Counted from the stretch's first letter, positions 16,993 through 26,618 are shown. The stretch is DNA of 64,000 bases from an uncultured Pelagibacteraceae bacterium (GCA_902618855.1 CACNCD010000002.1:1-64000); one strand, 5' to 3'. Translations and numbers: made by a program. The notes: generated by a model not told the origin, from the letters alone.

Positions 16993-18303
16993 ATGTTAGA
17001 TAATTATTTTGAATATAAAAAGCATAAAACTGATTTTAGAACTGAAGTAGTTGCGGGAATAACCACCTTTTTAACTATGGCTTATATAATGTTTCTTAAT
17101 CCTTTTATATTATCTGGAGAGTTTGCTGGTCCTGAAAAAGGTTTCTTTGATTTTGGGGCAGTATTTACTGCAACTATAGTTGCGACTGCAATTGCTTGTT
17201 TCATTATGGCATTTTATGGAAAAACCTGGCCAATTGGACTAGCTCCAGGAATGGGCATTAATGCATTTGTTGCTTTTGGAGTTGTTGCGGGTATGGGTTA
17301 TACACCACAAGCAGCTTTAGGTGCAGTGTTAGTAGCAGGTGTATTATTTTTAATTATATCATTAACACCAATTAGAGCGTGGCTTATTAATTCAATACCT
17401 AGAAGTTTAAAATTAGGAATTGGTGCTGGAATTGGACTTTTTTTAGCAATTATAGGTTTAGAGATTATGGGGGTTGTAGGAGACCATCCTGTTACACTTG
17501 TAACTTTAGGAGATATTAAAAATCCTTTAGTGCTTCTTGGATGCTTAGCTTTTGTTTCAATGGTAGTTTTAGAAAAATTAAAAGTAAAAGGAAATATTAT
17601 AATTGGTATTATTGCATTTAGTATTATTGCATGGGTAAGTGGTCTTGCTAAATTCAATGGGGTAGTTAGTTCTCCACCTCCAATGACTTATCTATTTGAT
17701 TTTGATTTGACTGCTGCAATGACCGCAGGAATGTCTACAGTTATTTTTACATTATTATTCATTGATTTTTTTGACACCGCTGGAACACTAACGTCTGTAG
17801 CAAATGTAGCGGGTAAAGTAGATAATAAAGGAAGAGTAAAAGATATTAATAAAGCAATGTTATCAGATAGTGTTGGAACTGTAGCAGGAGCATTAATGGG
17901 TACCACGACAGTAACCAGTTATGTTGAGTCAGGGGCAGGTGTAAAAGCTGGAGGTCGGACTGGAATGACATCTCTTGTAATTGGAGTTTTATTTTTGGCG
18001 TGCCTATTCTTTTCTCCACTTGCAACTAGTTTGCCAAAAGAAATAGATGGCGCTGCCCTTCTATATGTAGCGGTACTATTTGTTAGGAATATAACTGATA
18101 TTGAGTGGGATGATATTGCAGAGTCTGCACCTGCAATTGTTGCAATGATTACAATGCCACTAACATATAGTATTAGCAATGGAATAGCACTAGCGTTCGT
18201 ATCTTATGCTTTGATAAAGATATTTACTGGTAAATCTTCTCAAACATCACCTGCAATATGGGTAATTGCAGTTTTAAGTATTATAAGCTTCGCAGTAGCA
18301 TAA
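16993..18303 (+). CDS. NCS2/AzgA-family purine permease, 436 aa
   Basis: A proton-coupled nucleobase importer in the inner membrane with 12-14 hydrophobic segments. FRTEVVAGITTFLTMAYIMFLNP at the start, GLAPGMGINAF and the late GTTTVTSYVESGAGVKAGGRTG are hallmarks of the adenine/guanine/hypoxanthine branch (PurP, GhxP, PbuG). The clear GGAGG ribosome-binding site supports ATG 16993. It faces a purine phosphoribosyltransferase gene with which it shares a terminator, making an import-and-salvage pair. I saw no purine riboswitch in the leader. Confidence 0.93.
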   Translation: MLDNYFEYKKHKTDFRTEVVAGITTFLTMAYIMFLNPFILSGEFAGPEKGFFDFGAVFTATIVATAIACFIMAFYGKTWPIGLAPGMGINAFVAFGVVAGMGYTPQAALGAVLVAGVLFLIISLTPIRAWLINSIPRSLKLGIGAGIGLFLAIIGLEIMGVVGDHPVTLVTLGDIKNPLVLLGCLAFVSMVVLEKLKVKGNIIIGIIAFSIIAWVSGLAKFNGVVSSPPPMTYLFDFDLTAAMTAGMSTVIFTLLFIDFFDTAGTLTSVANVAGKVDNKGRVKDINKAMLSDSVGTVAGALMGTTTVTSYVESGAGVKAGGRTGMTSLVIGVLFLACLFFSPLATSLPKEIDGAALLYVAVLFVRNITDIEWDDIAESAPAIVAMITMPLTYSISNGIALAFVSYALIKIFTGKSSQTSPAIWVIAVLSIISFAVA

Positions 18304-18314
18304 TTAAATATTTT

Positions 18315-18345
18315 AAAAAGGGCTAGATTAATTCTAGCCCTTTTT
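18315..18345. terminator. Bidirectional intrinsic terminator
   Basis: AAAAAGGGCTAGA (18315-18327) pairs with TCTAGCCCTTTTT (18333-18345) around TTAAT: an 8-bp core flanked by A-run and T-run, so it terminates the purine permease on the plus strand and the phosphoribosyltransferase on the minus strand. The stop codon of the minus-strand gene (18334-18336) lies inside the stem. Confidence 0.92.
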
Positions 18346-18861
18346 ATGTTTAGAAACAATTTTACTAATATCAATTTCTTCATAATGTTCAGTCGGCTGT
18401 ACAATCCAAGGATCGGAGTCTAATAACACAGGGCAAAAATCAGGCACAAATGCTGAAGATTTTTTTTTCCACAAACATGCAGTTTTAATTTCGTTTATAT
18501 TTTCTTTAATCGGTTTATAATTTTTCAACCATTCAATGCTTTTATTTAATGTTAATCCTGTATCAGATAAATCATCAACTAAAAGAACTTTATTAAAATC
18601 TTTTGAAACAGCTAACGAACTAATTTCCCTTGCAAACATTAATTTTCCTTGTTTGTCCTCCATTCCTTTTCCTGAGTAACTTTGTATCACTATGTAGGCA
18701 GTTGGGAGTTTTAAAATTCTAGAAAGAATATCAATAATTGGTGCGGCTCCTCTCATTATGCCGACTAAAACTGTAGGCTTGTAGTTTTGATGGACCATTA
18801 CCGCTAATTTTTCGACTGTATTTAAATATTCATCAAAGTTAATTATTAATTTATTGCTCAT
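18334..18861 (-). CDS. Purine phosphoribosyltransferase (xanthine/hypoxanthine-guanine type), 175 aa
   Basis: Joins a purine base to PRPP to give the nucleoside monophosphate. The PRPP-binding signature VLLVDDLSDTG is at 92-102, and a PPi-loop-like GIMRGAAP at 34-41. It resembles Gpt and archaeal-type hypoxanthine phosphoribosyltransferases; the exact base cannot be told from sequence. Convergent with the purine permease, so imported base would be trapped as nucleotide by this cytoplasmic or membrane-peripheral enzyme. The last codons lie inside the shared terminator hairpin. Confidence 0.88.
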   Translation of the reverse strand: MSNKLIINFDEYLNTVEKLAVMVHQNYKPTVLVGIMRGAAPIIDILSRILKLPTAYIVIQSYSGKGMEDKQGKLMFAREISSLAVSKDFNKVLLVDDLSDTGLTLNKSIEWLKNYKPIKENINEIKTACLWKKKSSAFVPDFCPVLLDSDPWIVQPTEHYEEIDISKIVSKHKKG

Positions 18862-18909
18862 ATTAATTTTGGTATCATATTAAAAACTAATTAAAAATAA
18901 TATAAATTT

Positions 18910-19803
18910 ATGAAAATATTCGATTGCTTCATGTATTTTGATGAAGATATATTATTAGAACTCAGGTTGAATTATCTAAATAAATTTGTTGATAAATTCG
19001 TTATAATTGAAAGTAGCTATAATCATAAGGGCGAGATTAGAAAACCAAATTTTAAAATAGAAAAATATTACAAATTTAAAAATAAAATTGAATATGTTTT
19101 GCTAAAAGAACAGCCTAAAGATATTGAGGGAATCAATGTCGATGACTCAGAAATTGAAATTAATGATAAATATATTTTAAATGCAGCAAAAAGAGAGAAT
19201 TTTCAAAGAAATTATATTAAAAATTGTCTTTCAGAAGCTGAGAATAATGACTGGATTATAATTTCTGATCTTGACGAAATACCTAACTTAGAAAAAATTA
19301 ATTTTAAAAATACAAATCATAAGTTTATTTTTTTTAAACAAGATATGATGTATTACAAATTTAATCTTAAACTTGAAAATTGTATTTGGATTGGAACTAA
19401 AGCTTGTAAAATGAAAAGTTTAAAATCTCCACAGTGGCTTAGAAATATTAAAGACAGATCATATCCATGGTGGCGAATTGACACTTTATTTTCAAAAAAT
19501 AAGTATGGAAACATTAAATTTATAGATAATGGGGGTTGGCACTTTTCATACCTTAAAACTCCTGAGGAAATTGAGAAAAAATTAAAATCCTATCTTCATC
19601 ATAGAGAATATGAATTAAGTCCTATTGGCTTAGAAAAAATTAAAATTTTGATGGATCAAAAAAAAACAGTTTATAATTTAAAACAAGACCAGAGACTAAA
19701 TAAATTTAATAGTGAAAATAAACTCAAAAAAATTGAGATAAACCATTTGCCAAAATTTGTATCTGATAACAAAGACAAATTAAAGAAATGGATTGAAAAT
19801 TAA
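18910..19803 (+). CDS. Glycosyltransferase family 17, 297 aa
   Basis: Resembles the GT17 family (beta-1,4-N-acetylglucosaminyltransferase-like). MKIFDCFMYFDEDILLELRL at the start, VDKFVIIESSYNHKG, and ISDLDEIPN with the metal-binding-like DLDEIP at 120-125 are characteristic, as is the later GGWHFSYL. In marine bacteria these genes are usually linked to surface polysaccharide, but here it stands alone between the phosphoribosyltransferase and alkA genes. Cytoplasmic, no signal or membrane segment. Confidence 0.87.
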   Translation: MKIFDCFMYFDEDILLELRLNYLNKFVDKFVIIESSYNHKGEIRKPNFKIEKYYKFKNKIEYVLLKEQPKDIEGINVDDSEIEINDKYILNAAKRENFQRNYIKNCLSEAENNDWIIISDLDEIPNLEKINFKNTNHKFIFFKQDMMYYKFNLKLENCIWIGTKACKMKSLKSPQWLRNIKDRSYPWWRIDTLFSKNKYGNIKFIDNGGWHFSYLKTPEEIEKKLKSYLHHREYELSPIGLEKIKILMDQKKTVYNLKQDQRLNKFNSENKLKKIEINHLPKFVSDNKDKLKKWIEN

Positions 19804-19811
19804 CTTATCAA

Positions 19812-20438
19812 TTAGTACTGAACAGGCTCATCATCAATAGATCTCCATAAATACCAAGTTGCAACTGAACAATATGGTGAAAATTTTTTTTTAAGTTTAT
19901 TTACAAAATTTTTTGGTGGTAAATATTTTTTTTTATAATTATTAGATATTGCTCTTAATAAACCTATGTCTTGAATAGGCCATATATTTTCCCTATTAAA
20001 GGTAAATATGAGTATCATCTCTGCAGACCATCTACCAATCTGTCTTAGACTTGAAAGATAAATAATTGCATCCTCATCATCCATATTTTTTATTAGTCCA
20101 GGGTTGAATGACTTATTCAAAAATCTAAAGGAAAGTTCCTTAATACCTTTCACCTTTTGTCTACTTAATCCACATCTCTTTAATTTTTGGAAACTTAGTT
20201 TTTTTATATTTTGAGGATTTATTTTTCCTTTACATAATTTATCAAATTTTTTAAACACTGAGTTAGCTGCTGCAACACTTATTTGTTGACCAATTATACT
20301 TTTGCAAAGAGAAAAAAAGACGTCTTTTCTGGTAGTTAAAGTTTTATCTTTAAATTTTTTTATAAGTTTTTTCATCACTTTATCTTTTTTCGATAAATAT
20401 TTTTTCGCGTTATTCCAGTACTTTGGCTGCTTACTCAT
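19812..20438 (-). CDS. alkA: DNA-3-methyladenine glycosylase II (AlkA-type HhH-GPD), 208 aa
   Basis: Base-excision repair glycosylase that removes alkylated purines. SLCKSIIGQQIS (43-54), the helix-hairpin-helix LRQIGRWSAEMIL (131-143) and the catalytic Asp157 in WPIQDIGLLRA match the HhH-GPD superfamily, AlkA branch without the Ada N-terminal domain and without an iron-sulfur cluster (no Cys ladder). The 208-residue size is the minimal bacterial form. The start of this gene overlaps the end of the upstream DMT exporter by 8 bases. Confidence 0.9.
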   Translation of the reverse strand: MSKQPKYWNNAKKYLSKKDKVMKKLIKKFKDKTLTTRKDVFFSLCKSIIGQQISVAAANSVFKKFDKLCKGKINPQNIKKLSFQKLKRCGLSRQKVKGIKELSFRFLNKSFNPGLIKNMDDEDAIIYLSSLRQIGRWSAEMILIFTFNRENIWPIQDIGLLRAISNNYKKKYLPPKNFVNKLKKKFSPYCSVATWYLWRSIDDEPVQY

Positions 20439-21312
20439 TTCGTTGAATAGAAACTTGTTTTTTTAAAATAATTTCTCTCCTAAAGATAATTAAAGAGGAA
20501 ACTATGACTAGAATTGCTCCTAATAAAGTTTTGAGAGTTGGTACCTCCCCCCAAATTAAAAATCCAAATATTATTGCAAAAACTAGTGCTAAATATTTTA
20601 AGGGTGTTACTAAAGATACCTCTGAATGTTTATATGACTGACTCAGCCACAAGTTTGCAATTCCACCAAAAATTCCAATTAAAGACAATAAAACTAAGTC
20701 TTTTGTATCAGGCATAATCCAACCAAATGGTATGGTAAAAAAACTTGCAAGAGTTATCGCGGCTGAAAAATTTAATGATATTAACCATACAGGTTCAGTT
20801 GTTGATAATTGTCTAATAGCGATTGCCACATATGATAAACCTAAGCAAAAAATGATAGGGTAAATATAATAGACATTTAAAGAGCTGAAGCCAGGTTCTG
20901 TTATAATTATAATTCCAACAAATCCCACAAAAACAGCTAACCATCTAAAAAGTCCAACTTTCTCACTTAAAAAGAAAATTGAAAAAATCGTAGTAAAAAT
21001 AGGCGCTGCAAAAGAAATGCTCACGACAGTTGCTAAAGGTAAATTTCTTAGTGCAATAAATATTGCTAATAGAGCTATCAATCCAAACGAGCATCTTAAA
21101 AAATGTAGACCAAGTCTCTTTGTATAATAAAAATTATGAAGTCTATCTTTGGGTATTATTAAAAAATAAAACAGTAATCCAAAAAAACCTCTAAAAAATA
21201 AAACTTGTCCTAATGGATAGTGTTCTGACCATTTTACAATCAAATCCATGATCGAGAATGCACAAACAGATAGAAACATGTACAAAAAGCCCAATTGATT
21301 TTTAGATAACAT
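20431..21312 (-). CDS. DMT-superfamily (EamA) transporter, 293 aa
   Basis: Inner-membrane protein with ten hydrophobic segments in two EamA repeats; GFLYMFLSVCAFSIMDLIVKW opens the first and LVTPLKYLALVFAIIFGFLIWGEVP lies in the second. The family exports amino acids, cofactors or other metabolites; the substrate is unknown. I chose ATG 21312, which matches the family start; an in-frame ATG at 21360 would overlap the divergent msrA start. Followed directly by alkA. Confidence 0.88.
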   Translation of the reverse strand: MLSKNQLGFLYMFLSVCAFSIMDLIVKWSEHYPLGQVLFFRGFFGLLFYFLIIPKDRLHNFYYTKRLGLHFLRCSFGLIALLAIFIALRNLPLATVVSISFAAPIFTTIFSIFFLSEKVGLFRWLAVFVGFVGIIIITEPGFSSLNVYYIYPIIFCLGLSYVAIAIRQLSTTEPVWLISLNFSAAITLASFFTIPFGWIMPDTKDLVLLSLIGIFGGIANLWLSQSYKHSEVSLVTPLKYLALVFAIIFGFLIWGEVPTLKTLLGAILVIVSSLIIFRREIILKKQVSIQRNE

Positions 21313-21347
21313 AAGAATAACTTTTAGATAATTATAGATAATAATCA

Positions 21348-21794
21348 ATGGAAATAGCAATATTAGCTTTGGGATGTTTTTGGGGACCGGAGGAAAAATT
21401 TTCCAAAGTTCAAGGTATTATAAATACAGAAGTTGGATATTGTGGTGGCAATACTAATCCAACTACATATGAAGAAGTATGCACTGGATCTACAAATCAT
21501 GCTGAAGTGGTAAAAATAGAATTTGATGAAAAAATTATTAAGTATGAAAATCTACTTGAAAAATTTTTTGAGATGCATGACCCAACAACGTTAAATAGAC
21601 AAGGTCCGGATATAGGAACTCAATATAGAAGTGAAATTTTTTTTACAAATAATTATCAAAAAGAAATAGCTGAAAAAATAAAATCTAGATTCAATTTAAA
21701 ATATAATGGAAAAATTATAACAAAGATTTCAGGAGAAAAAAATTACTGTAAAGCAGAGGAATATCATCAAAAATATATACAAAAAAGAAATTAG
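21348..21794 (+). CDS. msrA: Peptide-methionine (S)-S-oxide reductase, 148 aa
   Basis: Repairs oxidised methionine in proteins. The catalytic GCFWG is at 9-13 with Cys10 as nucleophile; EVGYCGG, HDPTTLNRQGPDIGTQYRS and EEYHQKY complete the family pattern. At 148 residues it is a compact version, and it has no MsrB partner next to it. Three bases separate it from the sulfurtransferase gene downstream, so the two form an operon linked to sulfur and redox chemistry. Confidence 0.96.
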   Translation: MEIAILALGCFWGPEEKFSKVQGIINTEVGYCGGNTNPTTYEEVCTGSTNHAEVVKIEFDEKIIKYENLLEKFFEMHDPTTLNRQGPDIGTQYRSEIFFTNNYQKEIAEKIKSRFNLKYNGKIITKISGEKNYCKAEEYHQKYIQKRN

Positions 21795-21796
21795 TC

Positions 21797-22615
21797 ATGA
21801 GTATAGTTTCAACAGAATGGCTAAGTAAAAATCATTCAAATGTTAAAGTTATCGACTCATCCTGGCATATGCCTAACAGTGGCAGAAATGGATTTCAGGA
21901 ATATAATAAAGAACACATTGAAGATTCTATTTTTTTTGACATCGATAAAAACTCAAATAAGAAAAATAAATTACCTCACATGCTTCCTGAACACCAAGAG
22001 TGGAATAAAATAGTTTCTAACTTTGGAATTTCTAATTCTGACAAAATAGTTATATATGATAATTCTGACGTTTTAAGCTCATGTAGATGCTGGTATACGT
22101 TTATTTTTTTTGGGCATAACCCTAGTTTAGTATCTGTTCTAGATGGCGGATTATTTAAATGGAAAAAAGAAAATAAAGTAGTTACTGACAAAAAAACAAA
22201 AATAGTGAATACAAATTATTTTTCAGTTAAAAATAATCATTTGGTAAAAACTAAGAAAGAAATAGACAATAATATTATAAATAAAGAATTTAAAGTAGTA
22301 GATGCTAGAAGTAAAAATAGGTTTTTAGGATTAGAAAAAGAACCTAGGCCTGGATTAAGAAGTGGATCAATTAAAAACTCATTTTGTCTTCCTTTTGGTG
22401 ATTTAATTAATAAAGATGATAAAACATTTAAAGATAAAAATTTTATAAAAAAAAAATTTGAGGATGTAGGAATCTTTAATGAAAATAATATAGTATTTTC
22501 TTGTGGATCTGGAATTACAGCTGCAGTTTTAGCCCTAGCATATTCTTTGATTAATGATAAATATTCCCCTACGGTATATGATGGCTCTTGGGCAGAATAT
22601 GGTATGATTGAATAA
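21797..22615 (+). CDS. sseA: Thiosulfate/3-mercaptopyruvate sulfurtransferase, 272 aa
   Basis: Two rhodanese domains in tandem; only the second has the active-site Cys236 in CGSGITA, which is the 3-mercaptopyruvate sulfurtransferase type rather than thiosulfate rhodanese. VIDSSWHMP at the start, HIEDSIFFDID and SRCWYTFIFFGH-like text with RPGLRSGSIKNSFCLPF are typical of SseA. It transfers sulfur from mercaptopyruvate to thiol acceptors in the cytoplasm. Downstream comes the RND adaptor, whose in-frame TTG at 22608 would overlap this gene's stop. Confidence 0.93.
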   Translation: MSIVSTEWLSKNHSNVKVIDSSWHMPNSGRNGFQEYNKEHIEDSIFFDIDKNSNKKNKLPHMLPEHQEWNKIVSNFGISNSDKIVIYDNSDVLSSCRCWYTFIFFGHNPSLVSVLDGGLFKWKKENKVVTDKKTKIVNTNYFSVKNNHLVKTKKEIDNNIINKEFKVVDARSKNRFLGLEKEPRPGLRSGSIKNSFCLPFGDLINKDDKTFKDKNFIKKKFEDVGIFNENNIVFSCGSGITAAVLALAYSLINDKYSPTVYDGSWAEYGMIE

Positions 22616-22625
22616 ATTTAATAAA

Positions 22626-23495
22626 ATGAAAAGATCAAAAAAACTTATAACTGTCATATCAATTTTTTTTCTTGTTATTGCGGGTGTAATAATTGCAAGG
22701 ACAATGATAGGAGCCCATTTTCAAAAAAAATTTAGTAAAAGGCCTCCGCCTGGAATAATTGTAATAGATGTAAGAAACGAGAATTTTTTTGAAAAAATAG
22801 ATAGTTTTGGAACAGCCATTTCAAAAAAAACTACATCTTTTAGAATAAAAAAAAACGAATTACTTTCAGAATTGAAACTTAAAGACTATGTGAAAGAAGG
22901 ACAAACTATTGTTAAATTAAAAGAGAGAATAATAACTGCACCATTTAATGGTATCCTTGGTTACAGAGGTTTAACAGAGGATACTCTAGACTCAGAAAAT
23001 TCTATCATTATCACATTAGATGATAACTCAATAATTTACTCAGATCTAAAGATTCCAGAAACTTTTGCCAATGAAATAAAAAAAAATCTTCCAATTGAGG
23101 CAAAATTTTCAGGAAACAAGAATAAACTTTATTCTGGAAAAGTTGATGGGGTATCAAGTCGAATTAATGCTGAAACAAGAAGTCTTTTAATAAGAATAAA
23201 AATTAATAATGATAAATTTGAGTTAATTCCCGGGTCTCTTTTAGAGGTTACAATTAAATTTAATGAAAGAAGTTCTCTAGGTGTACCTGACACAAGTATT
23301 ATGTTAGAGGGAAATAAAGCCTTTGTTTATAAAGTTATAGAAAATAATAATATAAAAAAAAAAGAGGTAACCACAGGTATCAGAAATGAAGGCCTGGTTG
23401 AAATATTATCTGGACTTGATGAAGGTGACACAATTGTTGCCGCAGGACTTAAAAAAGTAAATCCAAAAGGTAAAATAAAACCAATTAAAAAATAA
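22626..23495 (+). CDS. RND efflux periplasmic adaptor (membrane fusion protein) lacking the alpha-hairpin, 289 aa
   Basis: Partner of the following RND pump. A single N-terminal membrane anchor (residues 7-27) is followed by a lipoyl domain and beta-barrel/membrane-proximal domains (VTGIRNEGLVEILSGLDEGDTIVAAG). The two lipoyl halves, DYVKEGQTIVKLKE (87-100) and RIITAPFNGILGYRG (101-115), are joined directly. In typical adaptors 60 or more residues of alpha-helical hairpin separate them; that TolC-contacting part is absent. I used ATG 22626; TTG 22608 would add six residues. The gene abuts the pump gene (stop 23493-23495, ATG 23496). Confidence 0.9.
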   Translation: MKRSKKLITVISIFFLVIAGVIIARTMIGAHFQKKFSKRPPPGIIVIDVRNENFFEKIDSFGTAISKKTTSFRIKKNELLSELKLKDYVKEGQTIVKLKERIITAPFNGILGYRGLTEDTLDSENSIIITLDDNSIIYSDLKIPETFANEIKKNLPIEAKFSGNKNKLYSGKVDGVSSRINAETRSLLIRIKINNDKFELIPGSLLEVTIKFNERSSLGVPDTSIMLEGNKAFVYKVIENNNIKKKEVTTGIRNEGLVEILSGLDEGDTIVAAGLKKVNPKGKIKPIKK

Positions 23496-26400
23496 ATGTT
23501 TATAACTGAAATAAGTATTAGAAGACCAGTTGTTGCTTGGGTAATGTCTCTAGTTTTAATTGTATTTGGAATATTTGTTTTCACAGAATTGCCCGTCAGA
23601 GAATTGCCAAGTGGCTTACAACCTCCTGTAGTTCAAGTTAAAGTTGACTATAAATCTGCTTCAGCAGAAATAATTGACCAGGAAATAACGCAAGTACTAG
23701 AAGATGTAATAGGGGGTTCTGAGGGAATTAAAAATATAGACTCAAATTCTGAAAATGGTGGTAGCACAATAAATATTGAGTTTAATACTGATATAAATTT
23801 AGATAGTGCAGCAAATGACATTAGGGAAAGGGTAGCAAGAGTGGTGGATAATCTTCCTAGTGAGTCAGATGCACCACAAATACTGAAACAGTCTGCAGGT
23901 TTTTCAACTACAATGTGGTTAGCATTAAGTTCATCCACATGGAGTGATTTGGAACTTGGGGATTATGCTGAAAGATACCTGGTAGATCAATTTTCGAGCG
24001 TAAAAAATGTCGGTAGAATAAGAACTGGAGGACTAAGAGATTTAAGTGTAAGAGTTTGGATTGATCCGATTAAGTTAGCTGCAAACGACTTGACCATACA
24101 AGAAGTTGAAAATGCTTTAAAAACTGAAAATATTAGTTTGCCCGCGGGCACTTTAGAAGCAAACAATATTGATCTAACACTGAATTTAGACAAATCTTAT
24201 AATGAAATTAATAAGTTAAAAGGCCTACCTTTAAAGAAGATCAAAAATAGCATTGTAAGACTTGACGATATTGCGAATATAGAATTTGGCCCAGTCTCTG
24301 AAAAGACTCTTTTTAAAGCACAAAAAAAGGATTCTTTAAATTTAAAAACAGTTGGTATTGGAATTTATGCTAAAAGTGGATCTTCTACAGTAGAACTTTC
24401 AAAATCAATAAAAAAGAAATTAGTTCAAGTAAGAAAAACTTTGCCAGATGATTTAAAATTAGAGATCGCTTTTAATAGAGCGAATTATGTAGGAGCTGCA
24501 ATTAAAGAGGTTTATAAAACACTTGTTATAGCTTTCTTATTAGTGGTATTAATAATTTATCTATTTTTAGGAAATCTCAAGGCTGTAATAGTTCCTGCTG
24601 TTGCACTTCCAGTAAGTCTTATAGCTTCTTTTCTTGGTCTATATTTATTTGATCTTTCAATAAATATTTTTGTACTACTAAGTTTTATTCTGGCAATAGG
24701 AATTATAACTGATGATTCAGTAATAATGACTGATGCTATATATAGAAGAATTGAAAATGGAGAAACTCCCTTAGTCGCTGCCTACAAAGGGTCAAAACAA
24801 ATAACTTTTGCGATTGTTGCAACAACACTAATATTAATTGCTGTTTTTTTACCTTTAATTTTTATTGATGGTATAGCTGGAACATTGTTTAGGGAAACTG
24901 CTATAGCTTTATCCTTCTCGATTGTAATATCTTCTTTCGTTGCTCTAACTTTATCTCCAATGTTGGGAAGTAAATTTTTAAAAAGAACTCCAAAACAAAA
25001 CTATTTTGTAACAAAATTTGGAGGTTTCTTTAATTCGTTTTTAAAAATTTACAAGGAAACATTGTTGTTTTGGTTAAACAAAAAGAAAACTATAATTTCA
25101 TTTATAATAGCTATAATTATTTGCTCTGCGGGCCTGTATTCTTTTGCAAAAAAGGAATTACTACCTATGGAAGATAGAGGTGTATACATTATCATTGGCA
25201 ACACTGATGAGGGCAGTTCTTTTGAATATACAGAAAAAAGAGCTGAGGAAGTTGAAAAAAGATTAATTCCGCTCCTTCAGTCCCCAGATACACCTTATAA
25301 AAGATTAATTATGAGAGTTCCTGGCTTTGGAGATAATAAAAATTCTTTCAATAGTTTTATAATAATTGCTCTTTTAGATCATTGGAAAAATAGAGACCTA
25401 GATTCTTTGACAGTAATGAGGCAGGCTATTGGTAAAATTGTTACTGTTCCTGAGACTATAGCATTTCCTATATCACCCCAATCTATAAGGGTTTCAAATT
25501 ATAGAAAGCCAGTGCAAATGGTTATAATGGGAAATAGTTATCAAGAACTAGAAAAAATTCAAAACGAAGTTATCGAAAGATTAAGAAAAAATAAGAATCT
25601 TAATAGAATAGAATCAGATTATTCAAGAGATAAACCAGAAATAAAATTATCAATAAATAAAAATAGAGCTAAAGATTTGGGTATATCATCTGACTCTATT
25701 GGTAAAACCCTAGAAACTCTTTATGGCGGCAAAACTGTAACTAAATTTAATAAACTCGGAAAAGAATATCCTATAATTCTTCAACAATTTTTAATTGATA
25801 GAAGAAGCAAAGAGGGTTTAGCAAAAATATTTGTTAGATCTAACACAACTGGGAAACTTATTTCTTTAGCAAACTTGGTCGAGTTTAAAGAAGAAGGATC
25901 TCCTAAAAAATTAAAAAGATATAACAGACAAAGAGCAGTTACTATTTCTGCAAATTTATCAGAAAACTATACCCTAACTGAAGCCATTAAATATCTTGAA
26001 AATACAATGAATGAGATGCAGCCAGACAAACAAATTGGCTGGAAGGGAAAGTCAGAAGAGTTGAAAGAAACAAGCAATGAACTTTATATTATTTTTGGAT
26101 TAGCGCTGCTTACAGCATATTTAGTAATGGCAGCTACCTTCAATTCTTTTATTCATCCGTTTATAATTATACTAACAGTGCCCCTAGCGTTATTTGGTGG
26201 TTTAGTTTTTATCTTATTTTTAAATAGTTCGATCAATATTTTCTCACAGATTGCCTTAGTTATACTAATAGGAATCTCGACAAAAAATAGTATTCTAATA
26301 GTTGATTATGCAAACCAACTAAGAGCAACTGGAAAGAATATTGAAAATTCAATAACAGAAGCTTGTTCTTTAAGATTTAGACCAATTATGATGACATCTA

Positions 26401-26618
26401 TAAGCACTATGATAGCCATGATACCTTTGACTATTGGCAATATTGGACCAGGGGCAGGTGAAGGTTCAAGATTAGCCGTGGGAGCAACTATTTTAGGAGG
26501 TATGATAATATCAACTTTTTTTACGTTATATGTTACCCCTACCATGTATCTCTCATTAGCAAAAAATACAAAAAGGATAGATGCGGTTGATATTGAATTA
26601 AATAAGCAACTTCGCTAA
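23496..26618 (+). CDS. RND-family multidrug efflux permease (AcrB/MexF-like), 1040 aa
   Basis: Proton-driven inner-membrane pump of the HAE1 family with twelve transmembrane helices and two large periplasmic loops. SIRRPVVAWVMSLVLIVFG opens it, the Asp-Asp pair in helix 4 reads GIITDDSVIMTDAIYRR, and the C-terminal half has LLTAYLVMAATFNSFIHPF and GISTKNSILIVDYAN. The length is full. No outer-membrane channel gene is adjacent. Substrates cannot be predicted; with a hairpin-less adaptor it may work without TolC. The stop overlaps the convergent lipoprotein gene by 4 bases. Confidence 0.95.
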   Translation: MFITEISIRRPVVAWVMSLVLIVFGIFVFTELPVRELPSGLQPPVVQVKVDYKSASAEIIDQEITQVLEDVIGGSEGIKNIDSNSENGGSTINIEFNTDINLDSAANDIRERVARVVDNLPSESDAPQILKQSAGFSTTMWLALSSSTWSDLELGDYAERYLVDQFSSVKNVGRIRTGGLRDLSVRVWIDPIKLAANDLTIQEVENALKTENISLPAGTLEANNIDLTLNLDKSYNEINKLKGLPLKKIKNSIVRLDDIANIEFGPVSEKTLFKAQKKDSLNLKTVGIGIYAKSGSSTVELSKSIKKKLVQVRKTLPDDLKLEIAFNRANYVGAAIKEVYKTLVIAFLLVVLIIYLFLGNLKAVIVPAVALPVSLIASFLGLYLFDLSINIFVLLSFILAIGIITDDSVIMTDAIYRRIENGETPLVAAYKGSKQITFAIVATTLILIAVFLPLIFIDGIAGTLFRETAIALSFSIVISSFVALTLSPMLGSKFLKRTPKQNYFVTKFGGFFNSFLKIYKETLLFWLNKKKTIISFIIAIIICSAGLYSFAKKELLPMEDRGVYIIIGNTDEGSSFEYTEKRAEEVEKRLIPLLQSPDTPYKRLIMRVPGFGDNKNSFNSFIIIALLDHWKNRDLDSLTVMRQAIGKIVTVPETIAFPISPQSIRVSNYRKPVQMVIMGNSYQELEKIQNEVIERLRKNKNLNRIESDYSRDKPEIKLSINKNRAKDLGISSDSIGKTLETLYGGKTVTKFNKLGKEYPIILQQFLIDRRSKEGLAKIFVRSNTTGKLISLANLVEFKEEGSPKKLKRYNRQRAVTISANLSENYTLTEAIKYLENTMNEMQPDKQIGWKGKSEELKETSNELYIIFGLALLTAYLVMAATFNSFIHPFIIILTVPLALFGGLVFILFLNSSINIFSQIALVILIGISTKNSILIVDYANQLRATGKNIENSITEACSLRFRPIMMTSISTMIAMIPLTIGNIGPGAGEGSRLAVGATILGGMIISTFFTLYVTPTMYLSLAKNTKRIDAVDIELNKQLR

